A DNA stretch of 64,000 nucleotides. Source: Chitinophaga pinensis. GTDB taxonomy: Bacteria > Bacteroidota > Bacteroidia > Chitinophagales > UBA10324. Location: assembly GCA_945903305.1 (NCBI GenBank), contig CAMDOA010000006.1:1-64000 (forward strand). Direction: 5' to 3'. A program made the position numbers and the translations under genes. Below the pieces are notes generated by a model. That model was given only the letters and a program-made list of their open reading frames with translations, made no database searches and was not told where the DNA came from. Below, piece after piece: positions 51,487 to 61,707 of the stretch (positions are counted from its first letter, which is position 1; the number at the start of each line of letters is the position of its first letter).

Positions 51487-54400
51487 TCACCTGATCAGAG
51501 TTACATCTCCTTTCAGAATATATTTTTCGCCGCTCAGCATTTCAACTTCAGCAACATAAACAAAAACATTAGTGTTTTCCTTCATTCCAAGAAATGTTCC
51601 ATCCCAGCCAATTGAATAATCTTTGGTTTGAAAAACCATTTCGCCTATCCGGTCATAAACACGAAAGTCGAGTGAGGAGATTCCGACTCCATAAATCATT
51701 AAAAAATCATTCGCACCATCATTGTTGGGTGTAAATGCTGACGGTATCCAGGGCTTGGGTTCGCCCTCAATAATTATCATCGGACTTCGTGCAGTATCCC
51801 TGCAACCATTATCAGCAATAGCGGTGAGTATCACATAATATTCTCCCATCTCTTCAAAACTATGCGTAGTGTTGAATGAAGTATCAAAAGTTTGATCACC
51901 AAAATTCCAATTGTAAGCAGTTGCTCCACTCGAAATATTTATGAAGTTGAAAAGATTATTGCTATACATCATATTTCCCGGAGCAGGCGGATCCATATAA
52001 AAATTAGCTGTAGGGCCAGGTAAAGATGTAACTGCCGAAAGCTGAGTTACTGAATCAGCGCAACCACTTGCATTAGCAGTTATCATCAGCACATCATAAA
52101 TTCCTGCCATGTAATTATGCTGAATAGAATTTCCAGTGCCGGTTGTTCCATCACCAAAATTCCAGATAGCCGTTACTCCGTTAGAACTTGTATTTTGAAA
52201 CAAAACTTTGAGCGGCTCACAACCAGTGGATGGAATTATAGTGAACGATGCAATGGGTGTTGCATCAAATGTGAGAGATGCTGTTGCAGTTGCTGAGCAA
52301 CCATTGGCATCAGTTCCGGTAACACTATAAATTGTAGTTGAAGTTAAAGATGCAATCACATTCGCACCAATGTTTGTATTTAATCCGGATGCGGGTGACC
52401 ATGAATAAGATGCAGCACCATTAGCAGTAATTGAAACTGTTTCACCCGTACAAAATGAAGTGATAGCTGGATTGACCGTTACAACCGGAAGTGGAAAAAC
52501 AGTTACAACTGCAGTTGCGGTATTTGTACAACCATTCACATCAGTTCCCAAAACAGTATAAGTAGTATTTATTGCCGGGGATGCTGTTGGGTTTGAAATA
52601 ATATTTGAACTCAAACCTGTATTCGGCAACCACGAATAATTTGATGCGCCTGTTGCTGATATATTTCCTGACTGTCCGGAGCAAATACTTGTTCCGGTGG
52701 CATTCACAATGGGTAAAGCATTAACTGTAATTACAATGCTTGCAGTTCCGCTGCACCCTGTATTATCAATTCCGGTTACGATGTAAGTTGTTGTTGAATT
52801 GGGTTGCGCTGTTACACTTGCATTGGTTGAATTATTCAAACCGGTTGCTGGCGACCAGGAATATGTTATTCCGCCATTAGCAGTAATTACAGTAGTAGCG
52901 CCAGTGCAAATGGAATTACTCACAGCTGCTACATTGATGTTTGCCGCTGATGTAACCGCTGTTTGTTGTGTTGATGTATTGTTGCATCCATTCGCATCAG
53001 TATAACTGTAAGTTATAGTGTAAGGTCCTCCTGCTCCGGCAACAGCTGGATCATAAGTGTTTCCGACAATTCCGATTCCAGAAAAAATTCCTCCCGCAGG
53101 ATTTCCAACTAAATTATTTACAGGAGAAGAAAAACAATTTGTTGTACTCAATCCGTTGAACGAAACTGTTGGTAAAGGATTTACAGTTACAACTACTTGC
53201 GCGGTGCCACTGCAGTTTTGCCCTGAAGTTCCGGTTACTGTGTAAGTAATTGTGACAGCAGGTGAAGCTACCGGATTTGGAATTGCATTATTTGTTAATG
53301 CTGTTGCCGGATTCCATGAATAGGAATTTGCACCGCTTGCAGTGAGCTGCACATTTCCTCCCGTGCATATTGATGGAGCTACAGGAATAATATTTATTAC
53401 AGGAACAGAATTTACAGTTACAATAGTTGATGCGCTTGCCGAACAGCCATTGGCTGCAGTGCCGGTAACGCTATAAGTTGTTGTTGCATTTGGCGAAGCA
53501 GAAACACTTGCATTAGTTGAATTAGATAATCCAGAAGAAGGCGACCATGAATAAGTACTTGCCCCGCTTGCAGAAATATTTACCGAACCACCAATACAAA
53601 TTACAGAATTAACGGGCAGAATATTTATGGTTGGAAGAGGAAGCACACTCACCACAACTGTCGCCTGATCAGAACAACCAACGCCCGAAGTTCCAACAAC
53701 AGTGTAAGTAGTATTTACAATTGGAGATGCAGTTACCGTTGTTCCGGTTGAATTAGTTAATGAAGCAGATGGCGACCAGGTATAACTTACCGCACCATTT
53801 ACATTCAATGCTACATTTTGTCCCGAACATACCGAAGCCGGTGATGGATTAATTACAACAACAGGAAATGGATTTACAGTAACAACAACCGTATTTGTAT
53901 TACTGCATCCGTTTGCAGTTGTTCCAACTACAGTGTAAGTGGTGGTTGCATTTGGCGAGGCAGTTACTGAAACAGTATTTGTTCCACTAAGCCCAAGTGC
54001 CGGTGACCATGTATAATTTGTGGCGCCGCTTGCTATCAATAAAATATTTTGTCCGGTACAAATTGCAGCAGGACTTGGATTGATAGAAACTGTTGCACCC
54101 AAAGTCACATTAACATTGATTGAAGTAATTGCAGAAACACATGTGCCTTGTATAACCTGAAGTGTTACAGATTGAACTCCTGTTGTATTCCATGTAACCT
54201 GGTAAGGACCACTACCTGTTCCTGATATAACAGTTCCGCTTCCGAAATTCCAATTGAAAACTGCTCCGGCACATGATGTTCCGCTGTATGTTATGGTTGC
54301 TGTTTGTCCCGAACATATTGGATTTGGATTAACGGTAAACACTGAAGTTGGTACCGGAACTACCGTAACCTGAGCAGTTGAGGTTGCTCCAACACAGCCA

Positions 54401-56346
54401 ACAGCAGTAGGCGTAATAGTATAAGTCACATTTACTGAAGGGCATATTGCGTTTCCGAGTGTTGCTGAAATGTTTCCAACACCCGAAGTTCCATTAGAGC
54501 CGTTCCACGAATAAGTTGTTCCGGCAACGCATGATGTGAGTGCAATATTCATTGGCGTATTAGAACAAACAGTTTGGGTTGCTGGTGTGGCAATTGCATC
54601 GGGCACCGGTTTTACTGTAACCGTTTTTGCAATTAGTCCTGCCACTATTGTTCCGCAAGCATCCGTAATTACAGGAGGAGGAACAGATAAAAGATTTGTG
54701 GCGCCACAAGTTGTTGGGCACCCCGGAATAATCAGATTAATATTTCCGGAGCCGCTGCTCGTGCATGGATTAGCGCCCGCATTATATATTCCAAAATTTA
54801 CTGAAGATGCTGACCAAGGATGAGTCATAGTATAAGGTGCTACTCCTGAATTTGCTGTTGCACTGATAGTTAGATTGCAACTGTTTGCACAAAGTGTAGT
54901 TGGATTAACAGACCACATTGCATTCGATGATTCTAATGTTCGGCCAACAACATGCGCGCTGAATGGAGCAATAGTAACCGGGTTGTAATAAATATAAGTT
55001 GTGTTACATCCGCTGCCACCAAAATCGCGAAGCAGATGCAAGACCAATGCAATATTTTGTGCAGCACACGATGGAGCAAAACAACACGATAGTGTTTGTT
55101 TCATATCCTGATTTATCAGAGTTGCAGTACCTGATATATTGCCCCCGGGTGGAGCAACCGTCCAATAGAAAGCCGGATTTGCAGGGTCTCTTCCACAGGT
55201 GGTTGTAAAATACATGTACCCATCCGACATCCAGCTTCCGTTTGCCGGATTAGCATAATAACTTGCTGTAACAAAAAAATTAGTGATGGTAATATTTGCC
55301 GGAATAGAAACATTGATGGTGGCTGATGAAGCTGCCGGAAACCAACACGAAGGAATCATCCCTCCTGACCAGGTAACAGTGGGGCCTGTTACAATTGGGT
55401 CAATGGTAATTGGAAAAACCCGTTGTGGATTTTTTAACCAATCTGCAGGAACAATAATTTCTAAAATGTATTTACCAATCGCTTCTGTCAAACGATAAGT
55501 TCCAACCAAAAAAGAATTTTCACGCTTTAGCGGGTCAGTGTTTGAATCATAAAAAACCGGAGTTCTGAATCTTGCTTTTTCATTTTGGTCAGCATCATAT
55601 ACTACCAATTCTCCCATCCAATTTCCATTGTGTACTTCTCCTTTTTGTAAATCTTTTTTAATAGTGAATCCTTCGGGTAAATTAATTTCTTCCGAAATAA
55701 TTAAATCCGTATTTCCAACTACTGCATTTGCATTTTGAATAATGTAGTCCGATTCAATTTCGTTTTTTCGGAAAACAATTTTTTTATCAATACCGGGAAA
55801 TGCTGAATGAATGTACATTCCATTATCGCCAACCGAATAGTTGTTCGAAGAAATGGGTACTCCGTTAATTTTTGAATTGATATTGAATTTTAATTTCGAA
55901 AAATTACCCAACGAAATTTCTGTGCAACCATCCGGAAGTAAAAAAGTCGGATTAAGTTGATGCATGGCTGCCCAACCATTTTTTGTTGGACTTAAACGCG
56001 GATCAATCGCGTGCCACCATCCATCTTTAAAATAATTTATTTCATCAGCAGCATATTGATAAATCGAATCTCCATTGGAAGAAATATAGGTTCGGGTAGT
56101 GGAAGTTCTTTTTTGAATCAGCTCAAACCAATTCAAACTATCGTTAAAACAAATTCCAAAATCAGGGTTTGATTGATAGAATTCAGGAGTGATTTGTTTG
56201 AGAATATCAGTCCGATCATAGTTTTTAAATTGGTGAAATTGAGTAAGATTATATTCAACAACATTCAAATCATTTTGTGCCGTCAATACAAAAATATTGC
56301 TGCACAAAAAAATCAGAGTGAATAAAATTTTTTTATTGAACCACAT
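51487..56346 (-). CDS. Large gliding-motility-associated (type B CTD) adhesin-like protein, 1619 aa
   Basis: Signal peptide MWFNKKILFTLIFLCSNIFVLTAQ. The first 500 residues form a unique region (PSCWFPAASSATINVSIPANITITNFFVTASYYANP). It is followed by about a dozen Ig-like repeats of 70-80 residues with the pattern ICxGxxVxLxASGAxxYxWSPAxGL...TTYTVxGTxxxGC. Two PKD-like domains (AIWNFGDGTTGTGNSIQHNY; NFGDQTFDTSFNTTHSF) come next. The C-terminal domain from Trp1533 (WIPSAFTPNNDGANDF to KGDVTLIR) is the gliding-motility-associated, type B T9SS kind. Expected to be a long cell-surface or secreted adhesin. Paralog of the gene at 56474. Confidence 0.9.
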   Translation of the reverse strand: MWFNKKILFTLIFLCSNIFVLTAQNDLNVVEYNLTQFHQFKNYDRTDILKQITPEFYQSNPDFGICFNDSLNWFELIQKRTSTTRTYISSNGDSIYQYAADEINYFKDGWWHAIDPRLSPTKNGWAAMHQLNPTFLLPDGCTEISLGNFSKLKFNINSKINGVPISSNNYSVGDNGMYIHSAFPGIDKKIVFRKNEIESDYIIQNANAVVGNTDLIISEEINLPEGFTIKKDLQKGEVHNGNWMGELVVYDADQNEKARFRTPVFYDSNTDPLKRENSFLVGTYRLTEAIGKYILEIIVPADWLKNPQRVFPITIDPIVTGPTVTWSGGMIPSCWFPAASSATINVSIPANITITNFFVTASYYANPANGSWMSDGYMYFTTTCGRDPANPAFYWTVAPPGGNISGTATLINQDMKQTLSCCFAPSCAAQNIALVLHLLRDFGGSGCNTTYIYYNPVTIAPFSAHVVGRTLESSNAMWSVNPTTLCANSCNLTISATANSGVAPYTMTHPWSASSVNFGIYNAGANPCTSSGSGNINLIIPGCPTTCGATNLLSVPPPVITDACGTIVAGLIAKTVTVKPVPDAIATPATQTVCSNTPMNIALTSCVAGTTYSWNGSNGTSGVGNISATLGNAICPSVNVTYTITPTAVGCVGATSTAQVTVVPVPTSVFTVNPNPICSGQTATITYSGTSCAGAVFNWNFGSGTVISGTGSGPYQVTWNTTGVQSVTLQVIQGTCVSAITSINVNVTLGATVSINPSPAAICTGQNILLIASGATNYTWSPALGLSGTNTVSVTASPNATTTYTVVGTTANGCSNTNTVVVTVNPFPVVVINPSPASVCSGQNVALNVNGAVSYTWSPSASLTNSTGTTVTASPIVNTTYTVVGTSGVGCSDQATVVVSVLPLPTINILPVNSVICIGGSVNISASGASTYSWSPSSGLSNSTNASVSASPNATTTYSVTGTAANGCSASASTIVTVNSVPVINIIPVAPSICTGGNVQLTASGANSYSWNPATALTNNAIPNPVASPAVTITYTVTGTSGQNCSGTAQVVVTVNPLPTVSFNGLSTTNCFSSPVNNLVGNPAGGIFSGIGIVGNTYDPAVAGAGGPYTITYSYTDANGCNNTSTQQTAVTSAANINVAAVSNSICTGATTVITANGGITYSWSPATGLNNSTNASVTAQPNSTTTYIVTGIDNTGCSGTASIVITVNALPIVNATGTSICSGQSGNISATGASNYSWLPNTGLSSNIISNPTASPAINTTYTVLGTDVNGCTNTATAVVTVFPLPVVTVNPAITSFCTGETVSITANGAASYSWSPASGLNTNIGANVIASLTSTTIYSVTGTDANGCSATATASLTFDATPIASFTIIPSTGCEPLKVLFQNTSSNGVTAIWNFGDGTTGTGNSIQHNYMAGIYDVLMITANASGCADSVTQLSAVTSLPGPTANFYMDPPAPGNMMYSNNLFNFINISSGATAYNWNFGDQTFDTSFNTTHSFEEMGEYYVILTAIADNGCRDTARSPMIIIEGEPKPWIPSAFTPNNDGANDFLMIYGVGISSLDFRVYDRIGEMVFQTKDYSIGWDGTFLGMKENTNVFVYVAEVEMLSGEKYILKGDVTLIR

Positions 56347-56473
56347 TGGTTTTATCGTGGTGGAAAAATACTAATATCTTTTTGTCAATAGAAATTCTAT
56401 GGTTTAAAGGCTTACTCATTCAAGAAAAAAAATTCAGAAATGTGATTTATACAAAACACGGCTTTATAACCGT

Positions 56474-59400
56474 TTATCTGATCAGCGTTACATCACCTTT
56501 CAGAAGATATTTTTCGCCGCTCAGCATTTCCACTTCGGCAACATATACATAAACATCCGTGGATGATTTCAGGCCATGAAAATTTCCATCCCAACCAACT
56601 GAGTAATCTTTTGTTTGAAAAACCAGTTCGCCCCACCGATCAAATACTTTGAAATCAAGTGTGGCAATGGCAATTCCATAAATCATAAACAAATCATTGG
56701 CACCATCATTATTCGGAGTAAAAGCAGATGGTATCCATGGCTTGGGTTCGCCTTCAATAATAATGATCGGACTGTGTGCGGTATCGCTGCAACCATTGGA
56801 AGCAAATGCGGTGAGCACTACATAAAATTCTCCGGGCTCACCAAAACTGTGTGTGGTATTGAATGATGTATCAGAAGTATTGTCGCCGAAATTCCAATTG
56901 TAAGTTATTGCTCCCGAAGATGTGTTTGTGAAATTGAAAAGATTATCGGTGTAAGGAAAATTTCCCGGAGCTGGTGGATTCATATTGAAATAAGCTGTTG
57001 GTGTAGGAAGAACTGTTACCGCAGCATTTTGAATTGAAGTATCAGCACAACCGCTTGCGTTAAATGCAATCATTATCACATCATAAGTTCCAGCGAAATA
57101 ATTATGCTGAATTAAATTTCCATTTCCACTGCTTCCATCTCCAAAACTCCACGCAGCAGTTACACCATTGAAACTTGTGTTTTCAAATTGAACAATCAAA
57201 GGTTCGCAGCCATTATTCAGAAAAACACTATACGAAGCAATCGGAAACGGGTCGAGAGTAAGTGTTGAATATGCAGTTGCCGAACAACCGTTTGCATCGG
57301 TACCGGTTACAGAATATCCTATGGCGTTAGCTGGTGTTGCAGTTACAATTGCAGTATTGTTTGTATTCAATCCGGTTGAAGGTGACCATAAATAATTTAC
57401 TGCTCCTGATGCAGTTAATACCACACTCGCACCCGGACAAAACATTGATGATGTTGAATTAACTGTTACAATGGGAAGCGGATTAACAAAAATATCGGTG
57501 TAAGCGGAAGTTGAGCAGCCATTCGCATCAGTACCTATCACCGTATAAATAGTTGATGCAACAGGTGTGGCAATCGGATTTGAAATGTTATTACTGTTTA
57601 ATGTAGCCGCAGGAGTCCATAAATAAGAATTAGCTCCGATCGCATTTAATTGAATGTTTTCTCCAAAACAAATTGTTGCCACGCCCGGATTTATTGTGAC
57701 TATCGGCAATGTATTAACAGTAATTATGGTTGATGAAGCAGCGGTGCAACCATTCGTACCTGTTCCAATAACCGAATAATTGGTTGTAGAATCCGGGGAA
57801 GCATTTACAGTTGCGCTTGTTGAATTATTTAATCCGGATGAAGGTGACCACACATATGATGCGGCACCACTTGATGTAACACTCACACTGGCGCCACTGC
57901 AAATTGTTGGGTTGGAGGGTAGAATATTTATTGTTAGATTTGGAAGCACATTTACAGCTACAGTTGTTTGAGCAGAACAACCAACCCCCGAGGTTCCAAT
58001 AAGCGTGTAAGTTGTATTTGTTAATGGCGATGCAGTAACTGAAACGCTTGTTGAATTATTTAATCCTGTTGATGGAGACCATGAATAGGTACTGCCGCCG
58101 CTTGCATTCAGCACCACACTATCACCCGAGCATATTGAAGGAGCAATTGGAATAACGGCAATAACCGGAAGCGGATTTACAGTTACAACAACTGTGTTTG
58201 TATTGGTACACCCATTTATATCGGTTGCAAAAACACTGTATGTTGATGTAACCGTTGGTGTTGCAGTTACAATGGCAACATTGGTGGCACTTAACGCAAT
58301 TGATGGAGACCAAGAATAAATATTTGCGCCACTTGTTGTGATTAAAATATTTCCACCGATACAAATAGATGGAGCTACCGGATTGAAACTGATTGTTGGT
58401 TGCGGATTTACAATAATAATTGTTGTATCAAAGCCATTGCAACCGGCAGCATTGGTTCCGGTTAAAACATAGGTGGTGGTAACTGATGGTGCAGCCATTA
58501 CTAAACTTCCGGTTGAAATATTTAATCCTGATGAAGGCGACCATGAGTATGTGTTGGCACCGCTCCCTGTAAGTAGAACACTATCGCCTGCACAAATTGT
58601 TGATGCAGCAGGTGAACTGTTTACAGTGGTAAGAGCGCTAATTGTTATTGCAGCAGTTGCAGTACCGGTGCATCCATTTGTGGTTCCTGTTATTGTATAA
58701 GTTGTGCTTACCTGTGGCGAAGCAGTTACCGTTGTTCCTGTTGATGCAGTTAAATTAATTGTAGGTGACCATGTATAAGTGGCAGCACCATTTGCTGTAA
58801 GTGCTACTGATTGTCCTGCACATATTACAGATGGAAATGGAGCTATTGTAACGGTTGGCCCTGTAGTAATTATAACCTGATGAACTATGGTATCAGAACA
58901 GGTTCCGTTGCTTACAATTAATTGTGCATTGTAAATTCCGCCGTTCGCATAAATATGTGATGGATTTTGAACCGTAGAAATTCCACCATCACCAAACTCC
59001 CAACTGTATGTAACGCCAACGCCTTTTGACGAACAGTTTGTAAACTGAACAGGCATTCCTGCACAAGCCGTTGTGTTTGTAAAAGCTGCAACCATTCCAA
59101 GTTGTGATGTTCCGCCAAATGACAGAGTAAATCCACTTGTTGAGGCCGCACTAAATCTGTTTATTAAAAGCGCATAGGTTTGATTTAAATTAATATTTAT
59201 AGCACCACTACATCCGGCGCCATTTGCGCAACCTATTCCAGTCGTTCCGTTTCCACCGGGCAATGCGTAATTACAGGAAACCAATGTCCCTAAATTACAA
59301 ACACCCGGTCCGGAACATGTAATATTATAGAGGGCAAAATCAAAATCGGTTCCTGAAATTAATGGTATGCAACTGAATGTGAAAGTGCCGCTTTGTGTAC

Positions 59401-59626
59401 ATGAGAATGTGTACCAATGTGATCGAAGGTCGGTAGTTCCAAACCAACACCCCGGAGATTCAGCAATTCCTCCCCCACTATACGCTCCACCGGCGACCGA
59501 AAAAGTATTTTCATTACATAAAAAAACAGCCGTTGGGCAATCTGTATTTTGCGCAACTAAAAAATAATTGTTGCTTAAAAACAGGAGAATGAAGAAGTGA
59601 AAAAAATTAATTTTCGTGGAGCGCAT
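56474..59626 (-). CDS. Large gliding-motility-associated (type B CTD) adhesin-like protein, 1050 aa
   Basis: The ORF track begins at a TTG two codons upstream; the ATG at 59626 gives MRSTKINFFHFFILLFLSNNYFLVAQ, a good signal peptide. The N-terminal domain (DCPTAVFLCNENTFSVAGG...HWYTFSCTQSGTFTFSC) is a Cys-rich beta-sandwich type seen in related proteins. Then come a PKD domain (YSWEFGDGGISTVQNPSHIY), about eight Ig-like repeats, two further PKD-like units, and a type B C-terminal domain from residue 964. Its last 220 residues closely match the 1619-aa neighbour. T9SS cargo, surface adhesin likely. Confidence 0.9.
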   Translation of the reverse strand: MRSTKINFFHFFILLFLSNNYFLVAQNTDCPTAVFLCNENTFSVAGGAYSGGGIAESPGCWFGTTDLRSHWYTFSCTQSGTFTFSCIPLISGTDFDFALYNITCSGPGVCNLGTLVSCNYALPGGNGTTGIGCANGAGCSGAININLNQTYALLINRFSAASTSGFTLSFGGTSQLGMVAAFTNTTACAGMPVQFTNCSSKGVGVTYSWEFGDGGISTVQNPSHIYANGGIYNAQLIVSNGTCSDTIVHQVIITTGPTVTIAPFPSVICAGQSVALTANGAATYTWSPTINLTASTGTTVTASPQVSTTYTITGTTNGCTGTATAAITISALTTVNSSPAASTICAGDSVLLTGSGANTYSWSPSSGLNISTGSLVMAAPSVTTTYVLTGTNAAGCNGFDTTIIIVNPQPTISFNPVAPSICIGGNILITTSGANIYSWSPSIALSATNVAIVTATPTVTSTYSVFATDINGCTNTNTVVVTVNPLPVIAVIPIAPSICSGDSVVLNASGGSTYSWSPSTGLNNSTSVSVTASPLTNTTYTLIGTSGVGCSAQTTVAVNVLPNLTINILPSNPTICSGASVSVTSSGAASYVWSPSSGLNNSTSATVNASPDSTTNYSVIGTGTNGCTAASSTIITVNTLPIVTINPGVATICFGENIQLNAIGANSYLWTPAATLNSNNISNPIATPVASTIYTVIGTDANGCSTSAYTDIFVNPLPIVTVNSTSSMFCPGASVVLTASGAVNYLWSPSTGLNTNNTAIVTATPANAIGYSVTGTDANGCSATAYSTLTLDPFPIASYSVFLNNGCEPLIVQFENTSFNGVTAAWSFGDGSSGNGNLIQHNYFAGTYDVIMIAFNASGCADTSIQNAAVTVLPTPTAYFNMNPPAPGNFPYTDNLFNFTNTSSGAITYNWNFGDNTSDTSFNTTHSFGEPGEFYVVLTAFASNGCSDTAHSPIIIIEGEPKPWIPSAFTPNNDGANDLFMIYGIAIATLDFKVFDRWGELVFQTKDYSVGWDGNFHGLKSSTDVYVYVAEVEMLSGEKYLLKGDVTLIR

Positions 59627-59689
59627 TTTCAAGGCGGAAAAATAACATAGCCATTGTTACAATGAAAATTCATTCCGATGAAATCAAAC

Positions 59690-60799
59690 TCATTCAGCAT
59701 TTGGAGAAATGATGCTGACAACCGGATAGTGATCTGATAAATCTTCACCAATCACTTTAAAACTATTTATATTCCATCGCGGGTCAATTAATAAATAATC
59801 AATTCTGAAAATCGGAAGCCAGTAATCATAAGTAAATCCTATTCCCCAACTCTTTTCTAAAAAAGCATCTTGCAGATTTCCGCGCAGAGAATTATAAGTA
59901 AATGAAGATGGCACATCATTAAAATCGCCACAAACAAAAACCGGATACGGCGAAGCCCGAATGTGTTTTGCCACCACTTGCACTTGCGCTCCGCGTGTTA
60001 CATAAGTTTTTTTCATTTTACTGAAAATAGATTTTCCTGCTTTCAGATTTAATGCGCTGTCGTTTTCAAATCCAATGGCTTCATAATCTTTATAATTTAA
60101 ATGAAAACTTTGCAGGTGAACATTGTAAACGCGCACCACTCTTGCTGGGGTTTTTATATCAGTATAAATACATGCCTTTGATTCTTTTCCGTTTATAATA
60201 ACACTTCCTTTTCCGATAATCGGATACCTGCTGTATGTGCACATTCCCCAGTGCTCATACTTTTCTACCGTGTTTGTTTTTTTAAAATAGTGGTAATCCA
60301 GGTTTAATAATTTGGTAATGTCTTTTTCATTCGACCAACCCTTGTAAAAACCACTGCTGTAAAATTCCTGAAAGCAAAGAATATCCGGTTGTTCATCGAC
60401 CAGCATTTTATAAATATTGCTTTTAGTATCACTGTTGTGTTCCCAATTGTATAAATCAAAATTGCGAACATTGTAGCTCATCAATTTAATACTACCCGAA
60501 TCTGTTTCGTTCGCATTTTGTTTTGAAAATTGAAACGAGAACACATGAAAAAAAACAGGACTCGAAATTAAAATGGCAATAAAAGGAATGAATGCATACT
60601 TGATTCTTACAATGATCCAAAAGATCAAAACAATAAAATTTAAAATCAATATCGGAATAAAAGCCAATCCGAAAAATGCAATTATCCATGCTTTTCCGGG
60701 AGGGAAATAGCCAGCGCTCACGCTCACTAATAAACACATGGCAATCATTGCTGATACTATCACCATTGACCTTCGTAAAAATGTGAGCAGCTTTTTCAA
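59690..60799 (-). CDS. Membrane-anchored endonuclease/exonuclease/phosphatase family protein
   Basis: Up to 369 aa. No ATG stands at the 5' end: TTG at 60799 (2 nt after the rhomboid stop) or ATG at 60766 are the choices. Three hydrophobic segments in the first 95 residues anchor it. The EEP domain follows: LMSYNVRNFDLYNW, DILCFQEFY (metal Glu), VYNVHLQSF, CGDFNDVPSS (Asp/Asn pair) and the C-terminal DHYPVV. A phosphodiesterase acting outside the cytoplasm on nucleic acid, inositol phosphate or lipid substrates is possible; the substrate is unknown. Confidence 0.88.
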   Translation of the reverse strand: MKKLLTFLRRSMVIVSAMIAMCLLVSVSAGYFPPGKAWIIAFFGLAFIPILILNFIVLIFWIIVRIKYAFIPFIAILISSPVFFHVFSFQFSKQNANETDSGSIKLMSYNVRNFDLYNWEHNSDTKSNIYKMLVDEQPDILCFQEFYSSGFYKGWSNEKDITKLLNLDYHYFKKTNTVEKYEHWGMCTYSRYPIIGKGSVIINGKESKACIYTDIKTPARVVRVYNVHLQSFHLNYKDYEAIGFENDSALNLKAGKSIFSKMKKTYVTRGAQVQVVAKHIRASPYPVFVCGDFNDVPSSFTYNSLRGNLQDAFLEKSWGIGFTYDYWLPIFRIDYLLIDPRWNINSFKVIGEDLSDHYPVVSIISPNAE

Positions 60800-60801
60800 T
60801 A

Positions 60802-61707
60802 TCAGTTTCTGCTTTCTTTAAATAATATTTCCTTCTCTTCAGCGCTTAAACTTTCGTAACCCGATTTGCTTATTTTATCGAGTATTGAATCAATTTTTTT
60901 TTGTTTATCAATTTCTTTTTTTCTTACCGATGGTTTCGCTTCGGTTCTTGTGTAAGTCACTTGCATTTTTTTTCTTCCTGAAAAAACAGAAACAATGGCA
61001 TCAGCCGCTTTATTAAACCAAAGCGATAAATCATTTCCGTTTCGGTACGAAGCAATATAAATGTACCCGAACAACGCGCCGCCAAGATGTGCAATGTGTC
61101 CTCCGGCATTTCCACTGAAGTTGATGCTGATAATATCAATGCCTACAAAAATGGCTGCCAACCATTTCAATCGTATTGACCAGATGAAAAGCATGATGGT
61201 GTAATCAGGAATTAATACTGCCGCGGCAACAATGATTGCCATAATGCCCGCTGATGCACCAATGCACGAACTCTGGTCAACTACATTATTGAAGTATGGA
61301 AATATATTATAGAACAAAATATAAAGCCCGCCACCAAACCAGCTTCCCATCATATATACCGGAAGTATTTTTTTATTGCCGAGAAAGTCAGTTAGAATGC
61401 TTCCGATCCAGAATAACCATAGCATATTGAATATCAGGTGAAATAATTCGAAGTGGGTGAAGCCATAAGTAATTATGGTCCACGGGTGATAAAGCAGATT
61501 TGATAAGCCGGAGGGAAGCGCCAGAATAAAATAGGGATAGGAAATAAAATGCTGAACATTGAAATCGCTCGCACTTAAAAAAGCAAAGAGCGAAATCATC
61601 CGTAATACTAAAAACACAATAATGTTTACGACAATTAACCGGCTAACCATTTTTCCGGTTAGAGAAAAGGTGTTTTTGATTTCGCGGATTAAAAAATTTT
61701 CTGCCAT
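60802..61707 (-). CDS. Rhomboid family intramembrane serine protease
   Basis: 301 aa, six helices. Catalytic Ser152 in IGASAGIM and His207 in GGHIAHLGGALFGYIY give the dyad. TM1 carries a Leu/Ile-rich stretch and HFELFHLIFNMLWLFWIG the conserved HxxxN loop. A charged C-terminal tail of about 60 residues (ARTEAKPSVRKKEIDKQKK-like) is cytosolic. It overlaps the upstream rhomboid gene by one base (TGATG) and is followed 2 bp later by the EEP protein. Confidence 0.92.
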   Translation of the reverse strand: MAENFLIREIKNTFSLTGKMVSRLIVVNIIVFLVLRMISLFAFLSASDFNVQHFISYPYFILALPSGLSNLLYHPWTIITYGFTHFELFHLIFNMLWLFWIGSILTDFLGNKKILPVYMMGSWFGGGLYILFYNIFPYFNNVVDQSSCIGASAGIMAIIVAAAVLIPDYTIMLFIWSIRLKWLAAIFVGIDIISINFSGNAGGHIAHLGGALFGYIYIASYRNGNDLSLWFNKAADAIVSVFSGRKKMQVTYTRTEAKPSVRKKEIDKQKKIDSILDKISKSGYESLSAEEKEILFKESRN

